A stretch of 64,000 nt of DNA from Bradyrhizobium barranii subsp. apii (GTDB lineage: Bacteria; Pseudomonadota; Alphaproteobacteria; Rhizobiales; Xanthobacteraceae), in NCBI RefSeq assembly GCF_011516635.5, contig NZ_CP096255.1:8071501-8135500 (forward strand), given 5' to 3'. The notes under the pieces were generated by a model that had not been told where the DNA came from, made no database searches, and worked only from the letters and a program-made list of their open reading frames with translations. The translations under genes were made by a program, and so were the position numbers. Below are positions 1 through 9,931 of this stretch, in pieces (position 1 is the stretch's first letter; each line of letters starts with the position of its first letter).

Positions 1-2898
1 CAGGAAATTGTGCTCGGTGGCGATGATCATGGCGCGGTTGGCGTGGTCGCGCGTACCCTCGACGTCGCGCAAATGCTGGCACAGATAGGCGCCGAACACG
101 AGCGCGAAGGCGAGCGTGAAGGGATGACGGATCTTCTCGGCATTCGCGATCGCCTGCTCGCTGTGCTGGCGCGCCGCGTCGGGCCGGCCGAGGAACCAGA
201 GGAGATAGCCGAGATAGGACAGCGAAACGACGCCGGGATCGGTACCGTGCCGCTCCATCAGATCGGAGTGCAGATCGGGACTGTAGAGGTTGATGCAGCG
301 GTGCAGATGGTGCTGGGAGGCGGCAAAACGGCCGCGATAGAGCATCGTCATCGCGATCGAGCGGTGCGCCTCGATCAGATAGCCGGTCTGCTGCGCCGGC
401 TGCGTGCGCTCGTTCAGCCGTTCGCGCTTGGCGAACTTCAACAGCTCGACGCTGAGATCGTGCGCGCGGCTGAGATCGGCACGGATGAAATGGCAGACCC
501 AGAGCCCACGCGTGGCGGCGAAGGCCTTCTCGTCGTCGTCGAGCTGTTGACCGAGCTCGAGTGCGCGGATGTAGTTCTCCTCGACCTCCTGCACGGCGTA
601 GCCCTTGGCGGCAATCAATGCGTTGCCGAGCGCGATGCGCAGCTCCAGCTCCATCTCGTCGGCGCCCTGCATGCGTGCATTGGCCTGCACGACGCTCAAG
701 CCCCGGCGCAAATGCCCGATCGCCTCCAGATTGGCGCCGCTCTTGGCCGCCTGCTTGCCGGCCTTGAGCCAGAAGCTGGCGGCGCCCTCGCTCTGGCCGG
801 ATTCGGTGAGGTGATGGGCGAGCAGTTCCGGTTCGCGCTCGGTCTTCTCCGGATACATCTCGGCGAGCACCTGCGCGATCCGCGAATGCAGCTTGCGCCG
901 CTCACTGTGCAGCAGGCTGTCGTGCGCGGCGTTCTGGATCATCACATGCTTGAAGGAGTAGAGCGCGCCGGGCGGATGGCCGCGGCGCATGATCAACCCG
1001 GCCTCCTCCAGATGATTGAGCGCGGCCTCGATCTGCTCCGCCGGCGTATTGGCGACCGCGTGCAGCGTCTCGTAGGAGAACTCGCGACCGATGGTGGCGC
1101 CGATCTGCGCGATGCGCTTGAACGGCCCCATCCGGTCCAGCCGCGCCATCAGCGAGTCGGTGAGGGTCGCCGGGATCGCGAGCTGCCGCCATGGGCCCGA
1201 CAGCACGTAGCGCCCGTGCCGCTCGGTCAGGAGGTTGGATTCGAGAACGGTCTTGGTCAGCTCTTCCAGGAACAGCGGCACGCCGTCGGTCTTGACGATG
1301 ATCTCCTCGACCACCTCCTTGGGAAGCTCGCGGCCCGCGACGCGCTCGACCAGTGTCGTGCGCAGCTGCCGGCTCAGGCGGTTCAGCACCAGCGTGGTGA
1401 TGTGCGAATGCGCGTTCCAGCTCGGCTGGAATTCGGAGCGCGCGGTGATGATGACAAGGACCGGCTGGTTCTGCACCCGGGCGACGAGGAGGTCGATCAC
1501 CTCGCGGGAGGTCGGGTCGATCCAGTGCAGATCCTCAAGCGCGATCACCAGCGGCATGTCGCGCGCAAGGCCGAGGAAATGATTGACCAGCGCCGCGACG
1601 GTCGCATCCTTCTGCTGCTGCGGCGACAGATCGAGCGGCGGATAGCGGTCTCCGGTCGGGATCGACAGCAGCGCGGCAAACAGCGGCGTGACCTGCTCGA
1701 TGTCGCCATGGGCGGCGGCGATCGCGGTCTCCAGACCCGCCAGCGACGTCGCGGATGGATCCTCGCGGTCGAGGCCGAGCGAGAATTTGAGCTGCTCGGA
1801 GAACGGATAGAATGCCGTGGAGGTGTAGTAGGGCGAGCACTGGAACGAGACGTGTCCATGGCGGTCGCCCGCGATCCGATCGAAGATCTCCTGGATGATG
1901 CGCGACTTGCCGATGCCGGGCTCGCCGAACTTGACCACGACCTGGCCGTCGCCGTCCTTGACCTGCTGCCAGCGCCCCATCAGCAGCGCGATCTCCTCCT
2001 CGCGGTTGACGAGCGGCGTCAACCGCCCGCCCATGGCAGCAGCGAAGCGGGTTTCCGCCCGCGAGGCGCGCATCACGTGCCAGGCCTGCGTCTTCTCCGA
2101 GATGCCCTTCAGCGCATGGACACCGAGATTGCGGTAGTCGAACTTTCCCTTCAGCAGCGACTGTGTCGAGGACGAGATCACGACGCCGTTGGGTGGCGCC
2201 AGACCTTGCAGGCGCGCGGCGAGATTGACGGTTTCTCCGACCGCGGAATCGCGCTCCTCGGTGCCTTGGCCAACGAGGTCGCCGACCACGACGAGACCGG
2301 TTGCGATCCCGATGCGGACGGCGGGGGCGTGGCTCAGCGCACCGCGCGGCTCGATCGCGCGCGCAGTCGACAGCACCCGCACGATCTCGAGCCCGGCGCG
2401 CACCGATCGCTCGGCATCGTCCTCATGCGCGGTCGGATAGCCGAAATAGACAAGGATACCGTCGCCGACGAAGCGCGCGGCAAACCCTTCGTAATGCTTC
2501 ACCACGCGGACGCAGGTCTCGCGAAAGCTCGCGATCATGTCGCGCACGTCTTCCGGATCGAACTGCACCGACAGCGAGGTGGAATCCACCATGTCGCAGA
2601 ACATGGTGGTGAGCTGACGCCGTTCGGCACCGACTTCCGCCCGGACTTGCGGGCGCGCGGCCGTATCGGGCTTCTCGGCGGTCTCAGCGTGGAATAGCGC
2701 CGACATCGCGCGCTGAAGCCGCTTGCGATCGCCGAGCGGCAATCCGAGCTCGACCAGGTCGGATTCCGTCAGGTCCCCCATCACATCGAGATCGAGGCGG
2801 TGCTGCGCGAAGAGATCGGTGTAATGTCCAAGACCGACGCCTTCGAGCCAGCGCTTCAACCCGCCTTCCGTCCCCGTAACAGGTTCATTCTCCAGCAT
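1..2898 (-). CDS. SAM-domain adenylate/guanylate cyclase with AAA ATPase and TPR region (partial, 3' end off window)
   Basis: The minus-strand frame is open from the ATG at 2898 to the left edge, about 966 codons. Residues about 12-70 look like a SAM (sterile alpha motif) domain. A class III nucleotide cyclase catalytic domain follows at about 87-265, with the metal-binding segment MFCDMVDST near residue 97 and a later RFVGDGILVYFGYP stretch. A P-loop (GEPGIGKS) near 324 and a Walker-B-like LVIALEDLHW near 453 mark an AAA/STAND ATPase. The rest is helical and TPR-like (for example EAIGHLRRGL). This order is that of large cytoplasmic cyclase-ATPase regulators common in Bradyrhizobium. The likely role is cAMP/cGMP production gated by a sensor-ATPase module; the input is unknown. 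The gene is divergent from the synthetase gene, with about 135 bp between the starts. A long open frame on the opposite strand is a GC-driven shadow. Confidence 0.9.
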   Translation of the reverse strand, partial: MLENEPVTGTEGGLKRWLEGVGLGHYTDLFAQHRLDLDVMGDLTESDLVELGLPLGDRKRLQRAMSALFHAETAEKPDTAARPQVRAEVGAERRQLTTMFCDMVDSTSLSVQFDPEDVRDMIASFRETCVRVVKHYEGFAARFVGDGILVYFGYPTAHEDDAERSVRAGLEIVRVLSTARAIEPRGALSHAPAVRIGIATGLVVVGDLVGQGTEERDSAVGETVNLAARLQGLAPPNGVVISSSTQSLLKGKFDYRNLGVHALKGISEKTQAWHVMRASRAETRFAAAMGGRLTPLVNREEEIALLMGRWQQVKDGDGQVVVKFGEPGIGKSRIIQEIFDRIAGDRHGHVSFQCSPYYTSTAFYPFSEQLKFSLGLDREDPSATSLAGLETAIAAAHGDIEQVTPLFAALLSIPTGDRYPPLDLSPQQQKDATVAALVNHFLGLARDMPLVIALEDLHWIDPTSREVIDLLVARVQNQPVLVIITARSEFQPSWNAHSHITTLVLNRLSRQLRTTLVERVAGRELPKEVVEEIIVKTDGVPLFLEELTKTVLESNLLTERHGRYVLSGPWRQLAIPATLTDSLMARLDRMGPFKRIAQIGATIGREFSYETLHAVANTPAEQIEAALNHLEEAGLIMRRGHPPGALYSFKHVMIQNAAHDSLLHSERRKLHSRIAQVLAEMYPEKTEREPELLAHHLTESGQSEGAASFWLKAGKQAAKSGANLEAIGHLRRGLSVVQANARMQGADEMELELRIALGNALIAAKGYAVQEVEENYIRALELGQQLDDDEKAFAATRGLWVCHFIRADLSRAHDLSVELLKFAKRERLNERTQPAQQTGYLIEAHRSIAMTMLYRGRFAASQHHLHRCINLYSPDLHSDLMERHGTDPGVVSLSYLGYLLWFLGRPDAARQHSEQAIANAEKIRHPFTLAFALVFGAYLCQHLRDVEGTRDHANRAMIIATEHNFL

Positions 2899-3033
2899 GG
2901 TGATTCTGCCCGACCTTCACTCCGTCGAAGGGCTTTAGACCCCTCAACCACAGATTTTGGGGCCCGAACTTCACCTCAGACTGGACGCGTTCCCTAAGTC
3001 TTGGGAAGAATAGCTCAATCAGATCAAAAGGGA

Positions 3034-6000
3034 ATGGCATTGTCCCACATTGCATCCGTAGCGGGAGAGGATTCGGACAGCGCAGGCGCCGAAACCAGGA
3101 CGTTTGCCGATATCGGCGGCCTTCTCGACTTTTATGCGCGCAAGACGCCGTCGGCACCGGCTCTCCTCGCGCCGGGCCGGCCGGCCCTCACCTACGGCAA
3201 GCTGGGTGAGTTGGTCCAGCAACTGGTCCGCACCCTGCGGGGGCTCGGCATTGCCCCTGCCGACCGGATCGCCGTTGCGCTGCCGCGCGGCGCCGACAGC
3301 GCGCTGGCGCTGATCGCGGTCGCCTCGGCCGGCGCCTGCGTCCCGGTCAATCCCGATCTGACGGCCGACGAGCTGCAGCGCTATTTCAGCGAATTGAAGC
3401 TGACCGCGCTCGTCACCCGGGCCGACATGAATTCACCAAGTCGTGACGTTGCCAAGGCACTCGATATCGCGGTGATCGATTTCGTGCCGGGGCCGAACGA
3501 CAATCTCGGCGGCTGCGCGTTCATCGGCCCGGCAGTCGGGCCGGCCAGCACGAGCGGCGCCTCGCGCGGCGACGATGACGCCTTCATCCTGTTGACGTCA
3601 GGCACGGCGGCGCGGCCGAAAATGGTGCCGCTGACGCAGCGCAATGTGTGCCTGTCCGCATACAATGCCGGCCGCGTGCTGTCGCTCGCTGCCCACGACC
3701 GCCTGCTCAATGCCCTGCCCCTGTTTCACGCTCATGGTCTGATCTCCGGCCTGCTGACGGCACTTGCCGCGGGCTCCAGCGTGATCTGCACCAACGGTTT
3801 CGACGCATTGTCCTTCTTCGGCTGGATGCGGGAGCTGCGACCGACCTGGTACACGGCGGTGCCGACCATCCATCGCGCGCTGCTGACGGCGGCCGAGGCC
3901 GACCCGGACCGCGCCCGCTCGTCGTCGCTGCGCGTGATCCGCTCGGCCTCATCCTCGCTCGCGCCTGCGATCCTGAACGGGCTGGAGGCGATGTTCGGCG
4001 TTCCCGTGCTCGAGACCTACGGCATGACGGAAGCGGCCTCGCAGATCTCGGCCAATCCGTTCGAGCTGCGCAAGGTCGGATCGGTCGGCCGCGCTGCGGG
4101 CCCCGAGATCGCGATCATGGACGGGGCGGGCCGCACGCTTGAGAGCGGCAAGCATGGCGAGATCATGCTGCGCGGGCCGAACATGAGCCGCGGCTATTAT
4201 AATGACGAGGCGGCGACACGGGCCGCCTTCCGCAACGGCTGGTTCCGCACCGGCGACCTCGGCTATCTCGACGCTGACGGCTATCTCTTCATCGTCGGCC
4301 GCATCAAGGACGTCATCAACCGCGGCGGGCAGAAGATCTCGCCCCTGGAGGTCGAAGAGGTCCTGCTGAGCCATCCGGCGGTGCTGGAGGCCGGCGTGTT
4401 CGCCGTTCCGCACCAGAAGCTCGGCGAAAACGTCGCCGCCGTCGTGGTGCTGCGCCCGAATTCCGAAGCAACTCCGGACCAGCTTCGGCAATTCGCGCGC
4501 AAACGTCTTGCGGCCTACAAGGTGCCGAGCCTGATCCGCGGCGTGGCCGCACTGCCGAAAGGCGCGAGCGGCAAGGTCAAGCGCAACGCGCTGGCCGATC
4601 TGATCGCAACCGCGGAGCATGACGTCGAAGCGCAATTGCCGCGCAACGCGCTGGAGACCCAGCTCGCGGGGATCTGGGCCGGTCTGTTGGATCTGCCGCA
4701 GGTCGGCATCGACCAGGATGTCTTTGCGCTCGGCGCGGACTCGCTCGCGGCGACGCAGATGCGCTCGCGCTTGCGCGAACGCTTCAACGTCGACTTCTCC
4801 TTCGAGGACATCTTCGATTGCGCCACGGTCTCAGCGCTCGCGGCCCGGATCGAGACCGCCACAACCCATCGCGAGACGATGGTGCCCGCATGGCGCCAGG
4901 CGGCGGCAGCAGACGCGCCGCTGTCGTTCCAGCAGCAGCGGATGTATGTGCTCTCGCGGCTCGATCCGACCCGCTACAATTACAACGTCGTCGAGGTCGC
5001 CGTTCTCAAGGGCCTGGTCGACGTCGCCGCGCTCTCTGCGAGCCTCGCCTCGATCTGCGCGCGCCACGAGGCGCTGCGCTCGATCTTCATCGAGCGCGAG
5101 GGCGAGCCGGCGCAGCGGCTGCGGCAATCACCTCCGCGATTCGAGCGGATCAAGCTCAAGCCCTGCGCGGCGGACAAGCAGGGCGCAATCATCCGGCGCG
5201 AGGCGCTCGAGCTCGCGCAATATCCCTTCGACCTGGCGCACGAGCCGCCGCTGAAGGTCACCCTGCTGTCGTTCGACAAATCCAGCCACGCGCTGGTGGT
5301 CAACGTCCATCATCTCGTCACCGACGGGTGGTCGCAACGGCTGTTCTGGGAGGAGCTTGCCGCCCATTATTCCGCTGCACGCAAGGCAAGCGCGGTGACG
5401 TTGCCCTCGCCCGCCTTCCAGTATCGTGACTTTGCGCTATGGCAGCAGAGCTGGGCTCAGACGCCGGCGGCGAAGGAGCAGCTCGATTACTGGCGGACCC
5501 AGCTCGACGGTGTCACCACGCTGCCGCTGCGGACCGACCGGCCACGGCCGGAGGTCTGGAGCGGTCACGGCGCCCGTCACTATCTCGAATTCTCCAAGGC
5601 GCTGTCGGCCGATCTGCGCGCGCTGAGCCAGGACCAGGGCGTCACGCCTTTCATGACGCTGCTCGCGGCTTTCCAGTGCCTGTTGTTCCGCTACACCGGA
5701 CACGAGGATGTCGCGACGGGATCGCTGATCGCCAACCGCAACCAGATCGAGAGCGAGCGATTGATCGGGCTGTTCGCCAACACCCTGATCCTGCGCAACG
5801 ATTTCGGCGGCGATCCGGGTTTTGGCGAACTGTTGCGGCGGGTGCGGCAGGTCACGCTGGATGCCTACCGCAACCAGGACCTCCCGATCGAGGAAGTGCT
5901 GCGCGCGCTCCAGATCGCGCGCCGGAGCGACGGCAACCCGCTGTTCCGGATCATGTTCATCCTCCAGAACGCCTCGATCGAGGCGGCACGTTTTCCCGGC

Positions 6001-9000
6001 CTGTCGACGCGGCGGCTGGAGGTCGACCCGAAAGTCGCGCGCTTCGACATCACGCTCGAACTGGTCGAGGCCGACGGGCGCTTCACGGGCTTCTTCGAAT
6101 ACGCAACCGATCTGTTCGACGCTGCGACCATCGAAGGCATGGCCGCTCAATTCAAGACCCTGCTCAAGGCCGTGATCGCCAATCCGGAGCAGCGCATCTC
6201 GCGCCTGCCGCTCCTGACGGAGGCCGAATGCCGGCAGTTGCTGGCGAAAAGCCAGGGCGTGGTGGCCAATTTCACCACGCGCGGCAATCTTTGCGAACGC
6301 CTCGAGCGCCAGGCGAAGAAGACACCGAACGCAGTTGCCGTGTCGGACGAACACACCTCTCTGACCTACCGGGAGCTCGCCCGCCGCAGCCAGGCGGCCG
6401 CACGCTGGCTCGCGCGCGAAGGTGTCGGCGCCGAGAGCGTTGTCGCCTTGCTTGCAGATCGCGGGCCCGACCTGCTTGCCGCGATGATCGCCGCGCAGCG
6501 CGTGGGCGCTGCCTTCCTCAATCTCGATCCCGACCAGCCGCCGGCGCGGCTTGCGACCATCCTTGGATCGAGCTGCGCCCGCATGCTGCTGACCGGGCGC
6601 GCCCAGTTGGCCATGGTCGAGGCGCTGCTCGAACCGCTGGTCGAGCGCATCCATGTCGCCGAGCTCGAGGACGCGATCGCACCCGGATCGACCAGGCCTG
6701 CCCGCGCCGCGCGGCGCGCAGCCGCGAGCCTCGCCTATCTCATCTACACATCCGGCTCCTCCGGCGCACCGAAGGGCGTCATGATCGAGCAGCGCGGGCT
6801 GTCGAACCATCTGGCGTCGCTCATTTCCGAGCTCGGCCTTACGGCCAGGGACGTGATCGCCCAGACTGCGCCGCAGAGCTTTGTCATCTCGGTCTGGCAG
6901 TTCCTTGCCGGTCCCATGGTCGGCGCGCGCGTCCATGTCTGTGCCCACGCAATCGTGCAGGACCCGATCCTGCTCGCGCGGGAGATCGAGCGTGAAGGCA
7001 TCAGCGTGCTCGAGATCGTGCCGTCGCTGCTGCGGGTGATCCTCGACCGCATGGACGACGCGCAGGTCCAGCGCGCCTTTGCGGGATTGCGGCTCCTGAT
7101 CTCGACCGGCGAGCCGCTGCCGGTCGATCTCTGCCGCGCCTGGTTCGCCCGCTGCCCAAAGGTGCCGCTGATCAACGCCTATGGCGCATCAGAATGTTCC
7201 GACGACGTCTCGCTGCATCGCCTGACCAAAGCGCCGGCGGCGGCGACAAGCAACGTCCCGGTCGGCGCGCCGCTGCCCAACACCCAGCTCCATGTGCTCG
7301 ATCAAAACCTCCAGCCGCTGCCGGTCGGCGTGACCGGCGAGCTCTGCATCGGCGGCGCCGGTGTCGGCCGCGGCTACATCAACGATCCCGCGCAGAGCCG
7401 GCAGCGTTTCCTGCCCGATCCGTTCGCGCGCCAGGAAGGCGCGCGGCTGTACCGGACCGGCGACCTCGCACGCCGCCGCGCCGACGGCACCATCGAATGC
7501 CTCGGCCGCGCCGACCATCAGGTCAAGGTCCGGGGCTACCGTATCGAGCTCAAGGAGATCGAGAACGCGCTTGCCGACCATCCTGCGGTGCGCGCCGGCA
7601 TCGTCGAGCCGCGCCGCGAGGCGAGCGGCGATGTCAGGCTGATCGCCCATATCGTCGCAAGGGCCGGCAGCCAGAGCAGCGCCAGCGAGCTGCGCGACTT
7701 CCTGAAGAGCCGGTTGCCGGGCCATGCCATCCCGTCCGCATTCCTGTTCCTGGACCAGATGCCGCTCAATGCCCATGGCAAGATCGACCGGTCGGCGCTG
7801 CTGGCGCCCGCGCAGCAGGACGTCTCCGGACCGGACGCCGCCGTGCCGGCGCGGCACTTCACCGAAAAGGTGCTCTCGGACATCTGGGTCGACCTGCTGA
7901 AGGTCGAGAGCCTCGGCGTGACCGATAATTTCTTCGATCTCGGCGGCCATTCGCTGCTGGCGGGCCAGGCGATGGCACGCGTCGCCCGTGCGCTCGGCGT
8001 GTCGCTGCCGATCAAGACCATCTTCGAGGCTCCGACGATCGAAGAGCTCGCCCGGCGGGTTGACGAGGCCGTGGCAGCAAAGCCGCGCAAGCCGGCAACA
8101 GGCATGTTGCGGCCTGCTGAAGGCGGGCTCCCAACGCTCTCGATCGCACAGGACCAGATGATGCGGATCGAGCAGAACCTGCCGGGCTTGCCGCTGTTCA
8201 ACCTGCCCTTCGCCTTCCGCCTCCAGGGCCCGCTCGATCCGACCACCCTCGCGCAGGCGTTCGGCGACATCGTGCGGCGCCACGAATCGCTGCGGACCGG
8301 ATTCGGCCGGAGCGGCGAAGAGCCCGTCAGTCGCATCGCCACACCCGGCGAGCTCGGACCGGCCCTCACGATCGAGGTCATCGGCGACGGACGTTCCCAC
8401 GACAACAAGCGGCGCAAAGCCCTCGAACTCAGGAAGATCGACCTCCTGATCGAGCAGGAGACCTACGCCCCGTTCGACACTGCGCGGCCGCCGCTGTTGC
8501 GGGCGCGGCTGTTGCGGCTCCATGCCGACGATCATGTGCTGCTGCTGACGCTGCATCATGCCATTGCCGACGGCTGGTCGATCGGCGTGCTGTTCGAGGA
8601 GCTGTCCAACCGCTATGCGGCGCTGGCCGGACGTCCGTCCGTGCCGCTGCCGAAACTGCCGCTCGCCTTTTCGGACGTCGCCCGCTGGCAGCGCTGGTGG
8701 TGCGGCACCGACGCCGCCCGCCGCCAGGCCGCCGACTGGACGGAGAATCTGCGCGGCGCGGCCCCCGTCTTCGACGGTGAAGCCAGCCCCGGCGCGTCTA
8801 CCGGGCATCACCCCGTCAGCCTCGAGCGCGAGCTGATCGGCCGGCTCACGGCGTTCGCCGGCCGGCATAACAGCACGCTGTTCATGTGCCTTCTCACCGG
8901 CCTGAAGGCCCTGCTGCTGGCGCAGAGCGGCCGCAACGACATTTCGGTCGCCACCGCCATGGCCAATCGCGCCCAGCCGGATACCGACCGGGTCGTCGGT

Positions 9001-9477
9001 CCGTTCGAGAACACGGTGATCGTCCGCACCCGAATCACGCCGGAGCTGTCGTTCGCGCAAGCCCTGGCCCGCGTACGCCAGAGCGTGCTCGACGCGCATG
9101 CGCGCCAGGAGCTGCCGTTCAACATCCTGGCCGACCATCTGGAGCAGGAGGGGATCGATCCGGCCTCGCTGCTGCAGGTCTATTTCACCCTGCAAAATCC
9201 GCTGCGCCAGCCGCTCGATCTGGCCGACGTCACGATCGAATCGATCGGCAACGTCGCGCGCGAAGGCCAGCCGGTGCTGCCGATCGACCAGACCTGGCTA
9301 TCGCTGATGCTCAAGGAGCGCCCCACCGGAATCACCGGCTCATGCAATTACAAGGGCGAGCTGCTCGATGGCCGCAGGGTCGGTGAGTGGATGGCGAATC
9401 TCGTCGCGCTGCTGGATGCGGCCGTCGCCCACCCCAACGCGCCGCTCGGCCGATTACTCGCTCGCAGGGCGGCATGA
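3034..9477 (+). CDS. Nonribosomal peptide synthetase, A-T-C-A-T-C, no thioesterase
   Basis: Large multimodular synthetase of 2147 residues. Counting from the ATG at 3034: adenylation 1 (about 24-524), carrier 1 (about 534-608, phosphopantetheine Ser570 in GADSL), condensation 1 (about 627-1056, HHLVTDG from His759), adenylation 2 (about 1086-1589, core motif YTSGSSGAPKG, later YRTGDLARR, and NAHGKIDR with the catalytic Lys), carrier 2 (about 1608-1681, Ser1640 in GGHSL), condensation 2 (about 1700-2146, HHAIADG from His1841). Adenylation 1 resembles acyl-CoA synthetases (ETYGMTEAASQ), so it may load a carboxylic acid. In adenylation 2 the usual Asp that holds the substrate alpha-amino group is Val (residue 1284, SFVISVWQ). 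The protein ends in a condensation domain with no thioesterase or reductase. An in-frame TTG at 3001 would add 11 residues, but the ATG sits just after AAAGGGA. The phosphopantetheinyl transferase and monooxygenase downstream suggest one biosynthetic locus. The product is unknown. Confidence 0.95.
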   Translation: MALSHIASVAGEDSDSAGAETRTFADIGGLLDFYARKTPSAPALLAPGRPALTYGKLGELVQQLVRTLRGLGIAPADRIAVALPRGADSALALIAVASAGACVPVNPDLTADELQRYFSELKLTALVTRADMNSPSRDVAKALDIAVIDFVPGPNDNLGGCAFIGPAVGPASTSGASRGDDDAFILLTSGTAARPKMVPLTQRNVCLSAYNAGRVLSLAAHDRLLNALPLFHAHGLISGLLTALAAGSSVICTNGFDALSFFGWMRELRPTWYTAVPTIHRALLTAAEADPDRARSSSLRVIRSASSSLAPAILNGLEAMFGVPVLETYGMTEAASQISANPFELRKVGSVGRAAGPEIAIMDGAGRTLESGKHGEIMLRGPNMSRGYYNDEAATRAAFRNGWFRTGDLGYLDADGYLFIVGRIKDVINRGGQKISPLEVEEVLLSHPAVLEAGVFAVPHQKLGENVAAVVVLRPNSEATPDQLRQFARKRLAAYKVPSLIRGVAALPKGASGKVKRNALADLIATAEHDVEAQLPRNALETQLAGIWAGLLDLPQVGIDQDVFALGADSLAATQMRSRLRERFNVDFSFEDIFDCATVSALAARIETATTHRETMVPAWRQAAAADAPLSFQQQRMYVLSRLDPTRYNYNVVEVAVLKGLVDVAALSASLASICARHEALRSIFIEREGEPAQRLRQSPPRFERIKLKPCAADKQGAIIRREALELAQYPFDLAHEPPLKVTLLSFDKSSHALVVNVHHLVTDGWSQRLFWEELAAHYSAARKASAVTLPSPAFQYRDFALWQQSWAQTPAAKEQLDYWRTQLDGVTTLPLRTDRPRPEVWSGHGARHYLEFSKALSADLRALSQDQGVTPFMTLLAAFQCLLFRYTGHEDVATGSLIANRNQIESERLIGLFANTLILRNDFGGDPGFGELLRRVRQVTLDAYRNQDLPIEEVLRALQIARRSDGNPLFRIMFILQNASIEAARFPGLSTRRLEVDPKVARFDITLELVEADGRFTGFFEYATDLFDAATIEGMAAQFKTLLKAVIANPEQRISRLPLLTEAECRQLLAKSQGVVANFTTRGNLCERLERQAKKTPNAVAVSDEHTSLTYRELARRSQAAARWLAREGVGAESVVALLADRGPDLLAAMIAAQRVGAAFLNLDPDQPPARLATILGSSCARMLLTGRAQLAMVEALLEPLVERIHVAELEDAIAPGSTRPARAARRAAASLAYLIYTSGSSGAPKGVMIEQRGLSNHLASLISELGLTARDVIAQTAPQSFVISVWQFLAGPMVGARVHVCAHAIVQDPILLAREIEREGISVLEIVPSLLRVILDRMDDAQVQRAFAGLRLLISTGEPLPVDLCRAWFARCPKVPLINAYGASECSDDVSLHRLTKAPAAATSNVPVGAPLPNTQLHVLDQNLQPLPVGVTGELCIGGAGVGRGYINDPAQSRQRFLPDPFARQEGARLYRTGDLARRRADGTIECLGRADHQVKVRGYRIELKEIENALADHPAVRAGIVEPRREASGDVRLIAHIVARAGSQSSASELRDFLKSRLPGHAIPSAFLFLDQMPLNAHGKIDRSALLAPAQQDVSGPDAAVPARHFTEKVLSDIWVDLLKVESLGVTDNFFDLGGHSLLAGQAMARVARALGVSLPIKTIFEAPTIEELARRVDEAVAAKPRKPATGMLRPAEGGLPTLSIAQDQMMRIEQNLPGLPLFNLPFAFRLQGPLDPTTLAQAFGDIVRRHESLRTGFGRSGEEPVSRIATPGELGPALTIEVIGDGRSHDNKRRKALELRKIDLLIEQETYAPFDTARPPLLRARLLRLHADDHVLLLTLHHAIADGWSIGVLFEELSNRYAALAGRPSVPLPKLPLAFSDVARWQRWWCGTDAARRQAADWTENLRGAAPVFDGEASPGASTGHHPVSLERELIGRLTAFAGRHNSTLFMCLLTGLKALLLAQSGRNDISVATAMANRAQPDTDRVVGPFENTVIVRTRITPELSFAQALARVRQSVLDAHARQELPFNILADHLEQEGIDPASLLQVYFTLQNPLRQPLDLADVTIESIGNVAREGQPVLPIDQTWLSLMLKERPTGITGSCNYKGELLDGRRVGEWMANLVALLDAAVAHPNAPLGRLLARRAA

Positions 9478-9619
9478 CCGGCTGTACGGGACGGGAGAAC
9501 ACAGGTTCACTCGCCAAAGCTGTGCATGACCAAGTTGCATCTTGATTATTTGGCGCCAGCGCGCAAGATTATTCCCTCGATTTGATTTGGACGATTATTT
9601 TCAACCGGGGGAGTATGTT

Positions 9620-9796
9620 ATGGGTTTCATCAAATTTACCAAGGGTACCTCGTTGAGCGACAAGGACCGCAAGGCCCTGCAAAAGCTGCTGGGCGCCGAG
9701 AAGAAGAAGCTCCAGTCCGCGCTCAAGGATGTCGATGCCAGCCTTTCGATGCTGGGCGGAGCGAAGAAAGCCAAGAAGAAGAAGAAGAAGAAGTAA
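9620..9796 (+). CDS. Small Lys-rich protein, unknown function
   Basis: This 58-residue protein starts MGFIKFTKG and ends in a lysine run of KKAKKKKKKK. The start is set by a strong GGGGGAG ribosome site (9606-9612) seven bases ahead; the same frame extends upstream to 9542 but without such a site. It is basic and soluble, with no signal peptide, and has a heptad-like middle (KALQKLLGAEKKKLQSALKD) that could be helical. It is not an MbtH protein, since it lacks the conserved Trp residues. It lies between the synthetase and the phosphopantetheinyl transferase on the same strand, so it may be co-transcribed. Nucleic-acid binding by the Lys tail is only a guess. Confidence 0.7.
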   Translation: MGFIKFTKGTSLSDKDRKALQKLLGAEKKKLQSALKDVDASLSMLGGAKKAKKKKKKK

Positions 9797-9931
9797 GGAT
9801 CGTCGGCCGGGACGCCGCACGAATCCTCAGGCTTCACTTTCCGGATATGGGCCGCTCGCTTGTCGAGTTGGGGTCTCGCACAAGCTTGCGCCTGTAAACC
9901 GGCCTGCAAATCGACAAGAAATTGCCCGGGT

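Noticed and set aside
10..2697. 895-codon open frame on the + strand opposite the cyclase
   Set aside because: Low-complexity Arg/Ala/Gly/Asp composition with no domain; the opposite strand codes clear SAM, cyclase and ATPase motifs. High GC keeps antisense frames open.
7189..9195. 668-codon minus-strand open frame inside the synthetase (also one at 5437-6948)
   Set aside because: Antisense shadow of well-defined carrier, adenylation and condensation domains.
9542..9619. Upstream extension of the Lys-rich small protein
   Set aside because: No ribosome site at 9542, while GGGGGAG fits the ATG at 9620.
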